From Candidatus Nanopelagicales bacterium (GTDB lineage Bacteria > Actinomycetota > Actinomycetes > S36-B12 > UBA10799), in NCBI GenBank assembly GCA_018003655.1, contig JAGNDY010000010.1, forward strand, positions 1-36,808: a stretch of DNA of 36,808 bases, read 5' to 3'. Positions 1-10,203 of the stretch are shown piece by piece. The notes beneath the pieces were generated by a model, which was not told the DNA's origin, did not search any database, and was given only the letters and a program-made list of their open reading frames with translations. The translations under genes were made by a program, and so were the position numbers. Each line of letters opens with the position of its first letter. Position 1 is the stretch's first letter.

Positions 1-878
1 ATCTTGACTAGACCAGCTTTTGGGTCAGCCGGTAGGGGGCAGTCCGCGTGCTTGGGGCAGTTGGCGATGAACCTACTGAGCGCCAGCTGGAAACCTTCTG
101 CCTGTCCCTTGGCCAACCCGTCGTTTGTCAGCGTCGGGTCGATGACGCCGTCGAGGACAAAGCTGCCGACCCGATCGGTGAACAGATCCGCGTACGTCAG
201 TCCGAGGAACGTTCCGTACGACTTGCCCAGGTAGTTCAGCTTCGCGTCGCCGAGAACGGACCGGATGATGTCCATGTCTCGGGCGGCTTCGGCCGTCCCG
301 ACGTTCGGGGTCAACGCGGGTGAGTTCAGTTCACAAGTCTTGCCAACGGATCGGCTGGCGCTCAGCAGCGCTTCGGTCTGTGCCGCGTTCGCCGGCGGAC
401 CGACGGTGGCGATGAACTTGTCGGTCTGGGCGTCATTCATACATTCGATGGGGCGGCTGCGCCCGACGCCGCGAGGGTCGAACCCCACAATGTCGTAACG
501 ATTCAGGACATCGGCGCCAAGCTCGTACTGCGCTGCCTGCGCGTACTGGATTCCCGATCCACCGGGGCCGCCCGGGTTGAGCACCAACGAGCCGAGCTTG
601 TTCGACTGGTCGCGCAACGGCATCCGGGCGACGGCCAGCGGGATGCGGGCGGCATCCGGCCTGTCGTAGTCCAACGGAACCTGGACCCTGGCGCATTGCA
701 TACCGTTCAGGCAACTGCGCCATTGGACCTGTTGGTTGTAGTAGCCCTGCAAGTTCGCCGACGGGCTCGACGTTGGTGGGGTCGTTGGTCCACCGCCGTT
801 GCTGGTCAAGCCGCAAGCGCCGAGCGCCAGGCTGGCTGCGGCAAGAAAGGCCGACATCGCCACGATCTGTCGCCTCAT
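1..878 (-). CDS. Secreted lipoprotein alpha/beta hydrolase (tripeptidyl-aminopeptidase-like), C-terminus beyond window
   Basis: Partial gene; the 3' end lies left of base 1, leaving about 292 codons. The N-terminus is a lipoprotein signal peptide with lipobox LGAC (Cys22), so the mature enzyme should be anchored outside the membrane. The oxyanion-hole region NPGGPGGSG lies at about residues 100-110, followed by the GFDPRGVG region and the nucleophile elbow GKSYG with Ser220. This is the layout of the S33 / TAP-like hydrolases of actinobacteria, which release short peptides from protein N-termini or hydrolyse esters; the true substrate is unknown. The ATG start at 878 has a strong AAGGAGG site at 885-891 and overlaps the holB stop by 4 bp (ATGA), so translation is probably coupled to the replication genes upstream. 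The Asp and His of the triad would be in the missing part. Confidence 0.9.
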   Translation of the reverse strand, partial: MRRQIVAMSAFLAAASLALGACGLTSNGGGPTTPPTSSPSANLQGYYNQQVQWRSCLNGMQCARVQVPLDYDRPDAARIPLAVARMPLRDQSNKLGSLVLNPGGPGGSGIQYAQAAQYELGADVLNRYDIVGFDPRGVGRSRPIECMNDAQTDKFIATVGPPANAAQTEALLSASRSVGKTCELNSPALTPNVGTAEAARDMDIIRSVLGDAKLNYLGKSYGTFLGLTYADLFTDRVGSFVLDGVIDPTLTNDGLAKGQAEGFQLALSRFIANCPKHADCPLPADPKAGLVK

Positions 879-2071
879 ATCGACCTCCTTAGGCTGGGAC
901 GTCGCAATTCGATGGTCAACGAGCCGATGGCCAGTTCCGGGGTTACGTTGGCGTTGAGCGCAACGCGCGCATGATCGACTGCGTTGATCCGCCGCATCGT
1001 CTCCGTCGGGGAGCTGGATTGGGCCGAGCGTTCAACCTCGCCATGAATTTCCTCGTTGATCAACTCCGGCCTGGGCTCGCCGTTTTCGGCGGCGAACTGC
1101 ACCGCCAACACATCCCGGTAGAACGCCAACAGGTCAATGAGGGCCCGGTCCAACTGGTCACGTTGGGTGCGGGTTCGTCGTGAGTTCTGTCGATCGGTTA
1201 GCTCCTTCTCGGCACCCTTCATCCCGCGGGCTCCGCCTTTGACCCCTCGACCCTCGGCCCCCTCACCCCAGGCCAAGTGCAGATTCGCGAGTTCCTTCTG
1301 GTCGACATCTTGCGTCGCAGCGAGCGCATCCTTCTTTGCCGTAGCGACGATCTGTTCGGCCGCACGCTGGCACGCGCCGAGGTCGGACAATGACGACGGG
1401 ATGGTCAGGATTTGCTGGCGACGCTGGCGGGCCCCCTCGTCGCGGACCAGTGCTCGTGCCCGCCCGACATGTCCCTGCGCCGCACGAGCGGCAAAGAGCG
1501 CGACCGCATGATCGACCTGCTCGGTACTGGACAAGTAGTCAGCCACATCCATCGGATTGGGGCTGCGCAGCGCGATCTGGCGGCAGCGCGAGCGAATAGT
1601 CGGCAGCACGTCCTCGGCACTGGGCGTGCACAGGATCCAGACCGCTCGCGGCGGTGGCTCTTCGATGGCCTTGAGCAGCACATTGTTCGCGGCTTCGGTC
1701 AGACGATCGGCATCTTCGATGACGATCACATGCCAACGGCCGAGCGAGGGCGCAATGAACGCCCGGTTCACCAGCGCCCGAGCATCGTCGGTGCGATAGC
1801 TGAGTCCCTGCGGTCGGACGATCTCGACATCGGGATGACCGCCGGCCGAAACATCGCGACACGCAGGGCAGTCACCGCACCCAGCCTGGTCGCACATCAG
1901 GGCTCTGGCAAAGGCGATGGCGGCGGTGGAACGGCCACTGCCTGGTGGCCCGGTGATCAACCAAGCGTGGGTCATTGATGGGCCCACGGGAATCGTGCCA
2001 GCGTGAAGGGAGGCCGCGCGCAGGGTCTCGACCGCATCCCCCTGACCGACCAGGCCGTCCCACACCGTCAC
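875..2071 (-). CDS. holB: DNA polymerase III subunit delta'
   Basis: Clamp-loader subunit that helps load the beta sliding clamp during replication. With a GTG start at 2071 the protein has 398 residues and begins VTVWDGLVGQ, as Streptomyces delta' proteins do. An in-frame open stretch runs further upstream, but it lacks family resemblance before this point. Visible parts: P-loop GPPGSGRS at 41-48, with Arg47 where an active P-loop has Lys; zinc-binding cysteines 60, 65, 68 and 71; Walker-B-like IED at about 118-120; and the SRC motif at 161-163 (arginine-finger motif of clamp-loader subunits). The C-terminal half has a Gly/charged linker at about 280-310. The gene lies 88 bp after tmk and overlaps the following hydrolase by 4 bp. 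The family is certain from these motifs; the exact start is likely but not proven. Confidence 0.92.
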   Translation of the reverse strand: MTVWDGLVGQGDAVETLRAASLHAGTIPVGPSMTHAWLITGPPGSGRSTAAIAFARALMCDQAGCGDCPACRDVSAGGHPDVEIVRPQGLSYRTDDARALVNRAFIAPSLGRWHVIVIEDADRLTEAANNVLLKAIEEPPPRAVWILCTPSAEDVLPTIRSRCRQIALRSPNPMDVADYLSSTEQVDHAVALFAARAAQGHVGRARALVRDEGARQRRQQILTIPSSLSDLGACQRAAEQIVATAKKDALAATQDVDQKELANLHLAWGEGAEGRGVKGGARGMKGAEKELTDRQNSRRTRTQRDQLDRALIDLLAFYRDVLAVQFAAENGEPRPELINEEIHGEVERSAQSSSPTETMRRINAVDHARVALNANVTPELAIGSLTIELRRPSLRRSI

Positions 2072-2159
2072 CCCCTGATTGTGCACGGTCAGCCAGCCCG
2101 GCGGGGCAATGGCTGCGTAGTTGCCAGTGCGGAGTGGGTGCCAGCGGGGTGATTGCCGG

Positions 2160-2795
2160 CTAGCGCTGCCTCGATATGAGGGCTGTGACCGCCCGGCCGA
2201 CCTGTTGGGCCACGACGTCCGCGGGCAAGGTCGCGTCGATGACTTCGTACCGCTGCGGACTCGCTGCGGCGCGGTCAAGGAATGCCTGCCGAACTCGCTC
2301 GTGGAACGACAACGATTCCGATTCCATACGATCCGGCGTCGCGCTCGTGTGGCCTGCCCGCACCAAACCGTCGACCGGGTCGATGTCCAGCACGATTGTC
2401 AAATCTGGCAGCAGGCCTTCGGTCGCCCACGCGCTCAGATCAGCGATCTGGTCAACGCCCAAGTCCCGGGCAACCCCTTGGTACGCAACGGAGGAGTCGA
2501 TGAACCGGTCACAGATCACAACGTCGCCACGGTCGAGGGCAGGCCGAATCAACTGGGCGGCGTGCTCGGCACGGGCGGCCGCGAAGAGCAGTGCTTCCGC
2601 CCGATCGGTGAGTCCGTCGTTGGCGGGATCGAGCAGAATCGAACGGATCGCCTCGGCCGACGGCACCCCGCCTGGCTCTCGGGTGAGCACGACGTGCGAA
2701 CCACGCGAGCGCAAGTTGCGCGCCAGTTCGGCGACCTGGGTGGACTTGCCCGCACCCTCGCCGCCTTCGAAGACGATGAAGAATCCCGTGCTCAT
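2160..2795 (-). CDS. tmk: Thymidylate kinase
   Basis: Cytosolic kinase that phosphorylates dTMP to dTDP with ATP, an essential step of dTTP synthesis. The 211-residue length is normal for the family. The sequence shows the P-loop GGEGAGKST at 11-19, the REPGG region at 39-43, the DRF motif at 96-98 followed by SSVAYQG (substrate site), and a lid region near residues 145-160. The ATG at 2795 is preceded by a G-rich stretch that can act as a ribosome site. It sits 65 bp after topA and before holB on the same strand. The topA-tmk-holB order is common in actinobacteria and suggests a DNA-replication operon. No unusual residues were seen. Confidence 0.96.
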   Translation of the reverse strand: MSTGFFIVFEGGEGAGKSTQVAELARNLRSRGSHVVLTREPGGVPSAEAIRSILLDPANDGLTDRAEALLFAAARAEHAAQLIRPALDRGDVVICDRFIDSSVAYQGVARDLGVDQIADLSAWATEGLLPDLTIVLDIDPVDGLVRAGHTSATPDRMESESLSFHERVRQAFLDRAAASPQRYEVIDATLPADVVAQQVGRAVTALISRQR

Positions 2796-2860
2796 GGGCC
2801 CCCAATCACGCTAGTCGAACGACCGTGGGTCAGGTCAGTCACTGTAAGCGCCTTTGTCGA

Positions 2861-5659
2861 TCAGGAGTTCGCCGTCGCGACCTTCTTGGCAGGGGCTTTC
2901 TTGGCCGTCTTCTTGGCCGTAGCCTTCTTCGCCGTGCTCTTCTTAGCTGGCGACTTCTTGGCCGCCTTCTTCGCGGCCCGCTTCTTCACCGGCGGTCCGG
3001 CAGCCCTGCGCTCAGCCAACAACTCGACCGCTCGGTCGAGGGTGATGGTCAAGGGGTCGTCAGCGCGTCGCAGCGATGCATTGGTCTCCCCGTCGGTGAC
3101 GTAGGGACCGAAGCGGCCGTCCTTCAGCGTGATCATCGCTTTGGTCGCCGGATCCTCGCCGATCTCCTTGCCAGGGGCTGCCTGGCCACGACCACGACGT
3201 TCCTTCGGTTTGGCCAGTACCGCAATCGCCTCGTCCAAAGTCATGGTGAACAAAGTCGGTTCGTCAGCGATCGAGCGAGTCTCCTTGCCACACGTGATGT
3301 ACGGGCCGTACCGACCGTTGCGAGCAAGGATCTCCTCGCCGTCTTCGGGATGTTGGCCGATGACTCGCGGCAGCGAGAGCAGCTTCATCGCGTCATCGAA
3401 GGTCACGGTGTCCAGGGACATGTCCTTGAACAGGCTGGCCGTGCGGGGTTTGACCTTGGATTTGGCGCGCTTCTTGGGCTTGGGTTTGGCCACCGCGGCA
3501 CCGTCGCTATCGCCGCCGTCGATGGGGGACACTGGCGCCGGGGCTGGCTGCGGCTCTGGATCCTCCGGCAGCAACTCCGTGACGTACGGGCCGTAGCGGC
3601 CGGTCTTGGCCACGATCATGTTTCCACTGACCGAGTCGATTCCGAGTTCGCGATCACCTGACGGCAACGCCATCAGCTCCTCGGCCTTCGCGACCGTCAA
3701 CTCATCGGGTGCCAACTCCTCCGGCACGTTGGCTCGCTCGCCATTGCGGTCCAGGTACGGGCCATAGCGGCCAACGCGCAACACCAGGTCCGAGTCGGCC
3801 AGTGGGAACGAGGAGATTTCTCTCGCGTCGATATCACCAAGCCCGTTGACCAGTTGGTGTAAGCCGGTGAACGGCTCACCCTTGAGGCCCTCGCCGCCGA
3901 AGTAGAACCGGCGCAGAACCTCCAGCCGGGGAACGTCACCAGCAGCGACGGTGTCCAGCACCTCCTCCATCGTGGCGGTGAAGTCATAGTCGACGAGTTG
4001 CGCGAAGTGTTCCTCCAGCAACCGGATCACGGCAAACGCGAGCCAGGTCGGGATCATTGCCGAGCCACGCTTGACGACGTAGTTGCGTCGCTCCAGGGTG
4101 TCGATGATGGAGGCGTAGGTGCTCGGGCGGCCGATGCCGCGCTCTTCGAGTTCCTTGACCAGCCGAGCCTCGGTATAGCGCGCGGGCGGCTTGGTGGCGT
4201 GACCTTCGGCGCAGATGCTGCGCAGTTCGACGTGGTCGCCCTCGGAAAGATTGGGCAGCCGGGTCGAACCTTCCTTGCCGTCCTTGCCCGAATCGTCGGA
4301 GTCGCCCTCCTCGTAGGCGGCCATGTACCCAGCGAAGGTGACGACGGTGCCGCTAGCGGAGAACTGCGCGACGCGGCCATCGGAAGCATCGGCGTTCAGC
4401 TTGATCGTCGTCGTCGCCAACTTGGCGTCAGCCATCTGCGATGCGACGGTTCGTTTCCAGATCAGGTCATACAGCGCGAAGTCGTCACCAGTCAGCTCTC
4501 CGGCGACCTCGGCAGGAGTGCGGAAGGAATCCCCGGCCGGGCGAACAGCCTCGTGCGCCTCCTGCGCGTTCTTCACTTTGCGCTCGTACCGGCGAGGTGC
4601 CGCCGAGACATGGTCGGCGCCATAGAGTTCACCGGCCTGTTTGCGGGCGGCGTTGATCGCAGCGTCCGACAGCGTTGTGGAGTCGGTCCGCATATAGGTG
4701 ATGTACCCGCGCTCGTAGAGCCCTTGGGCGACACGCATCGCCCGTTGGGCAGTCCAGCGCAGTTTGTTGCCGGCGGCCTGCTGCAGCGTCGAGGTCATGA
4801 ACGGCGGTTGCGGTCTGCGCGACTTTGGGGTGCGGGTCACCGACGTGACGCGCAGTGGCGCGTCGGTCAGCGCGTCGGAGAGCTTCTCGGCCCCGGCACC
4901 GTCGAGGCGCAGCACGTCGGGCTTCTTCAACTGGCCGCGATCATCGAAGTCAGCGCCGGTGGCGATCCGCTGACTGTCCACGCCGGTCAGTCGCGCAGGG
5001 AATGCCCCGGGGTCGACCAACGCTTCCAGGTCCCAGTACTCGGCCGCCCTGAATGCGATCCGCTCACGCTCACGATCCACCACGAGGCGCAGCGCAACGG
5101 ACTGCACGCGACCGGCCGACAGGTTGGACATGATCTTCTTCCACAGCACCGGCGAGACCTCGAAGCCATACAGCCGATCGAGCACCCGGCGGGCTTCCTG
5201 CGCGTCGACCAAGCTCGTGTCGAGCTCGCGAGTCTCTTCCGCCGCTCGCTGAATGGCTTCTTTGGTGATCTCGTGGAAGACCATCCGACGAACCGGCACC
5301 TTGGGCTTGAGGACCTCCAGCAAGTGCCATGCGATGGCCTCACCCTCGCGGTCCTCATCGGTGGCGAGCAGCAACTCGTCGGCGTTCTTGAGCTTCTTCT
5401 TGAGCTCGGCGACTTTGGCCTTCTTGGACGGATGCACCACATAGACGGGGGCGAAGTCATTGTCGATGTCGATCGCCAACCGCGCCCAGGGCAGGCCGCG
5501 GTACTGCTCGGGGATCTCGGCGGCACCCTGCGGGAGGTCACGAATGTGGCCCACGCTGGAGTCGACCTCATAGCCCTTGCCCAGGTAACCCTGGATCGTC
5601 TTCGCTTTGGCCGGGGACTCCACGATGACGAGCCGGCGGGTGGCTGGCTTCGTCGGCAC
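2861..5659 (-). CDS. topA: DNA topoisomerase I (type IA)
   Basis: Relaxes negative supercoils by transient single-strand cleavage. The GTG start at 5659 is chosen because AAAGGAG lies 7 bases before it and the protein then starts directly before the Toprim strand (RRLVIVESPAKAKT); upstream in-frame codons have no family match. Length 932 residues. The Toprim metal motif DEDREGE follows, and the catalytic tyrosine is Tyr322 in YITYMRTDS. The C-terminal part carries four repeats of the type GRYGPY / GRFGPY instead of Cys4 zinc fingers, then a long Lys/Ala tail (about residues 890-932, many KKA and AKK units) that should bind DNA non-specifically. Zinc-less repeats and a basic tail are normal in actinobacterial TopA, where the tail is linked to processivity and protein contacts. 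It is followed by tmk; about 200 bp with the hppA terminator lie upstream. Confidence 0.97.
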   Translation of the reverse strand: MPTKPATRRLVIVESPAKAKTIQGYLGKGYEVDSSVGHIRDLPQGAAEIPEQYRGLPWARLAIDIDNDFAPVYVVHPSKKAKVAELKKKLKNADELLLATDEDREGEAIAWHLLEVLKPKVPVRRMVFHEITKEAIQRAAEETRELDTSLVDAQEARRVLDRLYGFEVSPVLWKKIMSNLSAGRVQSVALRLVVDRERERIAFRAAEYWDLEALVDPGAFPARLTGVDSQRIATGADFDDRGQLKKPDVLRLDGAGAEKLSDALTDAPLRVTSVTRTPKSRRPQPPFMTSTLQQAAGNKLRWTAQRAMRVAQGLYERGYITYMRTDSTTLSDAAINAARKQAGELYGADHVSAAPRRYERKVKNAQEAHEAVRPAGDSFRTPAEVAGELTGDDFALYDLIWKRTVASQMADAKLATTTIKLNADASDGRVAQFSASGTVVTFAGYMAAYEEGDSDDSGKDGKEGSTRLPNLSEGDHVELRSICAEGHATKPPARYTEARLVKELEERGIGRPSTYASIIDTLERRNYVVKRGSAMIPTWLAFAVIRLLEEHFAQLVDYDFTATMEEVLDTVAAGDVPRLEVLRRFYFGGEGLKGEPFTGLHQLVNGLGDIDAREISSFPLADSDLVLRVGRYGPYLDRNGERANVPEELAPDELTVAKAEELMALPSGDRELGIDSVSGNMIVAKTGRYGPYVTELLPEDPEPQPAPAPVSPIDGGDSDGAAVAKPKPKKRAKSKVKPRTASLFKDMSLDTVTFDDAMKLLSLPRVIGQHPEDGEEILARNGRYGPYITCGKETRSIADEPTLFTMTLDEAIAVLAKPKERRGRGQAAPGKEIGEDPATKAMITLKDGRFGPYVTDGETNASLRRADDPLTITLDRAVELLAERRAAGPPVKKRAAKKAAKKSPAKKSTAKKATAKKTAKKAPAKKVATANS

Positions 5660-5814
5660 AGGCGCGCTCCTTTGGTTCGGTGGTGAATTCAGGTGATGCC
5701 GCGGCGACTCTAACCCCATCGACTCCGTCACGTTACCCGTGGCATCGCCAGTGGGATCAACCTCATAGGTGTGCAACGCGACCAGGTGGGCTCAGCAGAC
5801 AGCGCCAGAAAATC
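5660..5814 (-). promoter_or_regulatory. topA upstream region with ribosome site
   Basis: About 155 bp between the hppA terminator and the topA GTG codon. The only clear element is the AAAGGAG ribosome-binding site at about 5667-5673. Because a strong terminator precedes it, a topA promoter must lie here, but no convincing -10/-35 pair could be picked out. Confidence 0.5.
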
Positions 5815-5854
5815 CAACTGCCCCGGAATCACATGCTGGATTCCGGGGCAGTTG
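5815..5854 (-). terminator. Intrinsic terminator after hppA
   Basis: A perfect 16-bp inverted repeat (5815-5830 with 5839-5854) encloses an 8-base loop. It starts 12 bases after the hppA stop. On the minus strand the stem is followed by GGATTTTC, a short U-run, as expected of a rho-independent terminator. It separates hppA from topA transcription. Confidence 0.88.
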
Positions 5855-5866
5855 ATTGGTCGACCG

Positions 5867-8392
<2,526 letters not shown>

Positions 8393-8612
8393 GCTGTCTC
8401 CTTGTCACAAATGACCAATTATTGGTGCCGGCCCGCGCCCAGCGCGTAGGCCCCACGCCTCCTGTGGGACCTGCCAACACCACCAACTTAGGTATTCCTA
8501 AGCGACCAGAAACCAACGAAGGCCTCTGGATCGGCGCGAGTCTACGTTGTGATGGTCCTTCGGGTTGACAGACCCCCAAGGTCAAAGTCCCGATTCGGGC
8601 GGGTAACGACCC
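8393..8612 (-). promoter_or_regulatory. hppA leader/promoter region with three dyads
   Basis: 220 bp before hppA. It holds an 11-bp imperfect stem-loop (8446-8456 with 8464-8474, one mismatch and one G-U, 7-base loop), a perfect 6-bp dyad CTTAGG-TATT-CCTAAG (8487-8502), and ACCAATTATTGGT (8414-8426) just before the ribosome site. A TAGACT hexamer at 8539-8544 (minus strand) could be a -10 element but lacks a good -35 partner. Confidence 0.4.
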
Positions 8613-8987
8613 CTACCCGGCAGCGGGCCAGCGCATCGTGACGACAGTGCCACCGGCCTCAGCCGTCAGTGATGACTCTGGCACGAGCGCCGAAATAACC
8701 GCGAGGGCAAGCTGCGCCTCGTCCTCATCAGGCGCATCGACGACGTGATCGACGACTCGAACGCTAAATCCGTGCTCATCATGATTGAGTTCGACATCGA
8801 TCGCGGCGGTCTCACCTGCACCTCGGTGCCGCAGGACGGCCCGGGCGCACGCCTCTCCAACGGCCAGGCGAACCTCTTCCAGGATTTCCTCGTCAATACC
8901 GGTTCGTCTGGCAGCGGCACCGGCGACAAGTCGAACTGTCCGCACGTTCTCGGTGTCAGGCGGGATGCTCAGTGCGGCCATGGGCAC
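8613..8987 (-). CDS. Anti-sigma-factor-like ATPase-fold protein paired with BldG
   Basis: A 124-residue protein of the RsbW/SpoIIAB (HATPase) fold, whose members bind a sigma factor and phosphorylate a STAS antagonist. The N-box helix is recognisable (LAVGEACARAVLRH, 41-54): Glu45 is kept, but the Asn four residues later that coordinates magnesium-ATP is Arg49. The usual DxGxG loop is replaced by DHVVD at about 79-83. ATP use is therefore doubtful. The GTG at 8987 starts 5 bases after the bldG stop; ATG at 8981 is an alternative. The same gene pair occurs in Streptomyces (bldG with its neighbouring anti-sigma gene). The likely role is partner switching with the BldG-like protein; the sigma factor it controls is not in the window. 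Confidence 0.8.
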   Translation of the reverse strand: MPMAALSIPPDTENVRTVRLVAGAAARRTGIDEEILEEVRLAVGEACARAVLRHRGAGETAAIDVELNHDEHGFSVRVVDHVVDAPDEDEAQLALAVISALVPESSLTAEAGGTVVTMRWPAAG

Positions 8988-8992
8988 GGTGA

Positions 8993-9328
8993 TCAGCCCG
9001 CGAGCGCATCGGAAACAGTGGCGTGAACTCCAATGACCGAGTCGAGTCCGGTGATTCGGAATACCTTGACAATCCGGTCAGCCGTCGCCACCACGGTCAG
9101 TGAGCCATCGTGCTCGCGGGCGCGCTTGAGGCCCTTGACCAGCACTCCTAGGCCAGTTGAATCCAGGAACTCGACGTTGGTGAAGTCGACGATCACGTTG
9201 ACGTTGCCGGCCTCGATCAGGCCCGACAGCTCGGCATCCAGGGTCGGGGCCTCGTGCACATCCACTTCACCGGACACCTCAACGATCGAGCGGTTGTCCT
9301 GTTCACGGGTCGAGATGGTGATCTGCAC
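8993..9328 (-). CDS. bldG: STAS anti-sigma-factor antagonist, BldG orthologue
   Basis: Small cytosolic STAS protein (111 residues) that releases sigma factors by binding their anti-sigma factor when unphosphorylated. The phosphorylation site lies in FLDSTGLGVLV; with the GTG start at 9328 the serine is Ser57, the same number as in Streptomyces BldG. That start is preferred because GGAGG stands 5 bases before it (9334-9338), whereas the upstream ATG at 9343 has no ribosome site. The C-terminal FRITGL block also matches BldG. It is followed at once by the anti-sigma-like gene and then hppA. In Streptomyces BldG controls development and antibiotic production; here the output is unknown. A 25-bp-spaced direct repeat lies just upstream. 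Confidence 0.88.
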   Translation of the reverse strand: MQITISTREQDNRSIVEVSGEVDVHEAPTLDAELSGLIEAGNVNVIVDFTNVEFLDSTGLGVLVKGLKRAREHDGSLTVVATADRIVKVFRITGLDSVIGVHATVSDALAG

Positions 9329-9379
9329 GTTTTCCTCCGACATAGCTTCAGTGCGGGCCGACGGTCAACTGTGGCACAC

Positions 9380-9424
9380 CTGCGGTGGACCCGCACGAGT
9401 GTCACTGCGGTGGACCCGCACGAG
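9380..9424. repeat. Two 20-bp direct repeats upstream of bldG
   Basis: CTGCGGTGGACCCGCACGAG occurs exactly at 9380-9399 and 9405-9424, a 25-bp period. The repeats span the 3' end of the TadG-like gene (stop at 9402-9404) and the spacer before bldG, 52 to 96 bases before the bldG start. They may be a regulator site or a recent local duplication. Confidence 0.85.
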
Positions 9425-9785
9425 CGACCACGTGAATGATAGGTGCGCGCTGCCCGGCAGCTCCGGCCAACATCCGAACCATGCGCGGAAGTTGATCTTC
9501 GACCTGCACCAAGACGTCGGACCCGACCTGCTCGCAGCTTGTCAACCGTGCGCCGCCGGCCGCAGCGACCGAGCTGGCTCGCGCACATGGCGCACCGGAT
9601 TGGCGATTGTCGGCCGCGGCCAGGGCTGCCAGGTCGGCGGCACTACTGGCTCGCGCACGAGTGATCGCGACCTCGCCGATAGCTACTGCAACCACTGCCG
9701 CGACGAGGCAAATCAGCGCCATCGCCATCACGTAGATCGTCGCCGCACCTCGGTCAGCTCGGTGTTGTCGGGCCTGACAACTCAT
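9402..9785 (-). CDS. TadE/TadG-like pseudopilin-type membrane protein (Rv3654c family)
   Basis: 127 residues: a short charged N-terminus, one hydrophobic helix (about 16-38, TIYVMAMALICLVAA) and an exported domain with two cysteines (67 and 84) that could form a disulfide. This is the layout of the Rv3654c-type proteins encoded at the end of actinobacterial Tad loci. The helix is preceded by DRGAATIY, which lacks the Glu at +5, so processing by a prepilin peptidase is uncertain. The ATG at 9785 overlaps the TadE stop by 4 bp, giving coupled translation. The likely role is a minor component of the Tad secretion/pilus apparatus; there is no direct functional evidence. Its last codons contain the first-transcribed copy of the direct repeat found before bldG. 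Confidence 0.8.
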   Translation of the reverse strand: MSCQARQHRADRGAATIYVMAMALICLVAAVVAVAIGEVAITRARASSAADLAALAAADNRQSGAPCARASSVAAAGGARLTSCEQVGSDVLVQVEDQLPRMVRMLAGAAGQRAPIIHVVARAGPPQ

Positions 9786-10138
9786 CGCGGCTCCACTCCA
9801 GCGACCGAGTCCGACGTGACCGTCACGCCACCGATTCGGAGCATCGGCAATCGAAGCCGGTCGCGAACCACGACCCGAACCCGCTCGCCGCTGCGTTGTA
9901 CCTCCACCGAACTACCGGGTGCCGCACGATGGGCCGCCGCAGTGACGTCGCCGCCTGCCTCACCACGCGCGGCCGCACGTGCGCCAACCCTCGCCGCTTC
10001 CTGCGTCCGTATGTGCGCAACGGCAACGGCCACAGCAAAGAGGATCATCGCGAGCACAACGACCAGGCCCACGAGCGCAACCGCCAGTTCTGCCGTGACC
10101 ATGCCGGACTGGTCGCGGCCGAGTTTGCGCTCGTTCAC
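9782..10138 (-). CDS. TadE-like minor pseudopilin
   Basis: 118 residues from a GTG at 10138, whose ribosome site is weak. The N-terminus reads GRDQSG, then MVTAELAVALVG. A Gly followed by Met with Glu at +5 is the cleavage pattern of prepilin peptidases, and TAEL plus the long hydrophobic helix is the TadE signature. The rest is a small exported domain rich in Arg and Ala. It corresponds to Rv3655c in the mycobacterial locus. A strong hairpin (10164-10196) separates it from the preceding pilin-like gene, so its expression may be lower. The start could also be the internal ATG at the cleavage site, but that would delete the leader and is unlikely. Confidence 0.78.
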   Translation of the reverse strand: MNERKLGRDQSGMVTAELAVALVGLVVVLAMILFAVAVAVAHIRTQEAARVGARAAARGEAGGDVTAAAHRAAPGSSVEVQRSGERVRVVVRDRLRLPMLRIGGVTVTSDSVAGVEPR

Positions 10139-10163
10139 AATCAGCGACGACGCCCGTCGAGTC

Positions 10164-10196
10164 CTGGTGGGGCCAGAACGAATCTGACCCCACCAG
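10164..10196 (-). terminator. Intra-operon hairpin between pilin-like gene and tadE
   Basis: CTGGTGGGG (10164-10172) pairs perfectly with CCCCACCAG (10188-10196). Inside, CAGA pairs with TCTG after a single C-A mismatch, leaving a 5-base loop. There is no U-run, so it may be an attenuator or an mRNA-stabilising 3' end for the short pilin-like transcript rather than a full terminator. Confidence 0.65.
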
Positions 10197-10203
10197 CATC
10201 GAC

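Noticed and set aside
2121-3104. 327-codon plus-strand open frame
   Set aside because: Antisense to tmk and the topA tail; its hydrophobic end is the complement of the Lys-rich TopA tail, not a real membrane protein.
3998-5686. 562-codon open frame on the plus strand
   Set aside because: Fully antisense to topA, with no ribosome site or recognisable domain; a high-GC shadow frame.
9340-9368. TTGACC/CTATGT promoter-like pair before bldG
   Set aside because: Good 17-bp spacing, but transcription would begin within or after the ribosome site of the chosen start.
9380-9424. Possible CRISPR fragment
   Set aside because: Only two copies with a 5-base spacer and partly coding; not a CRISPR array.
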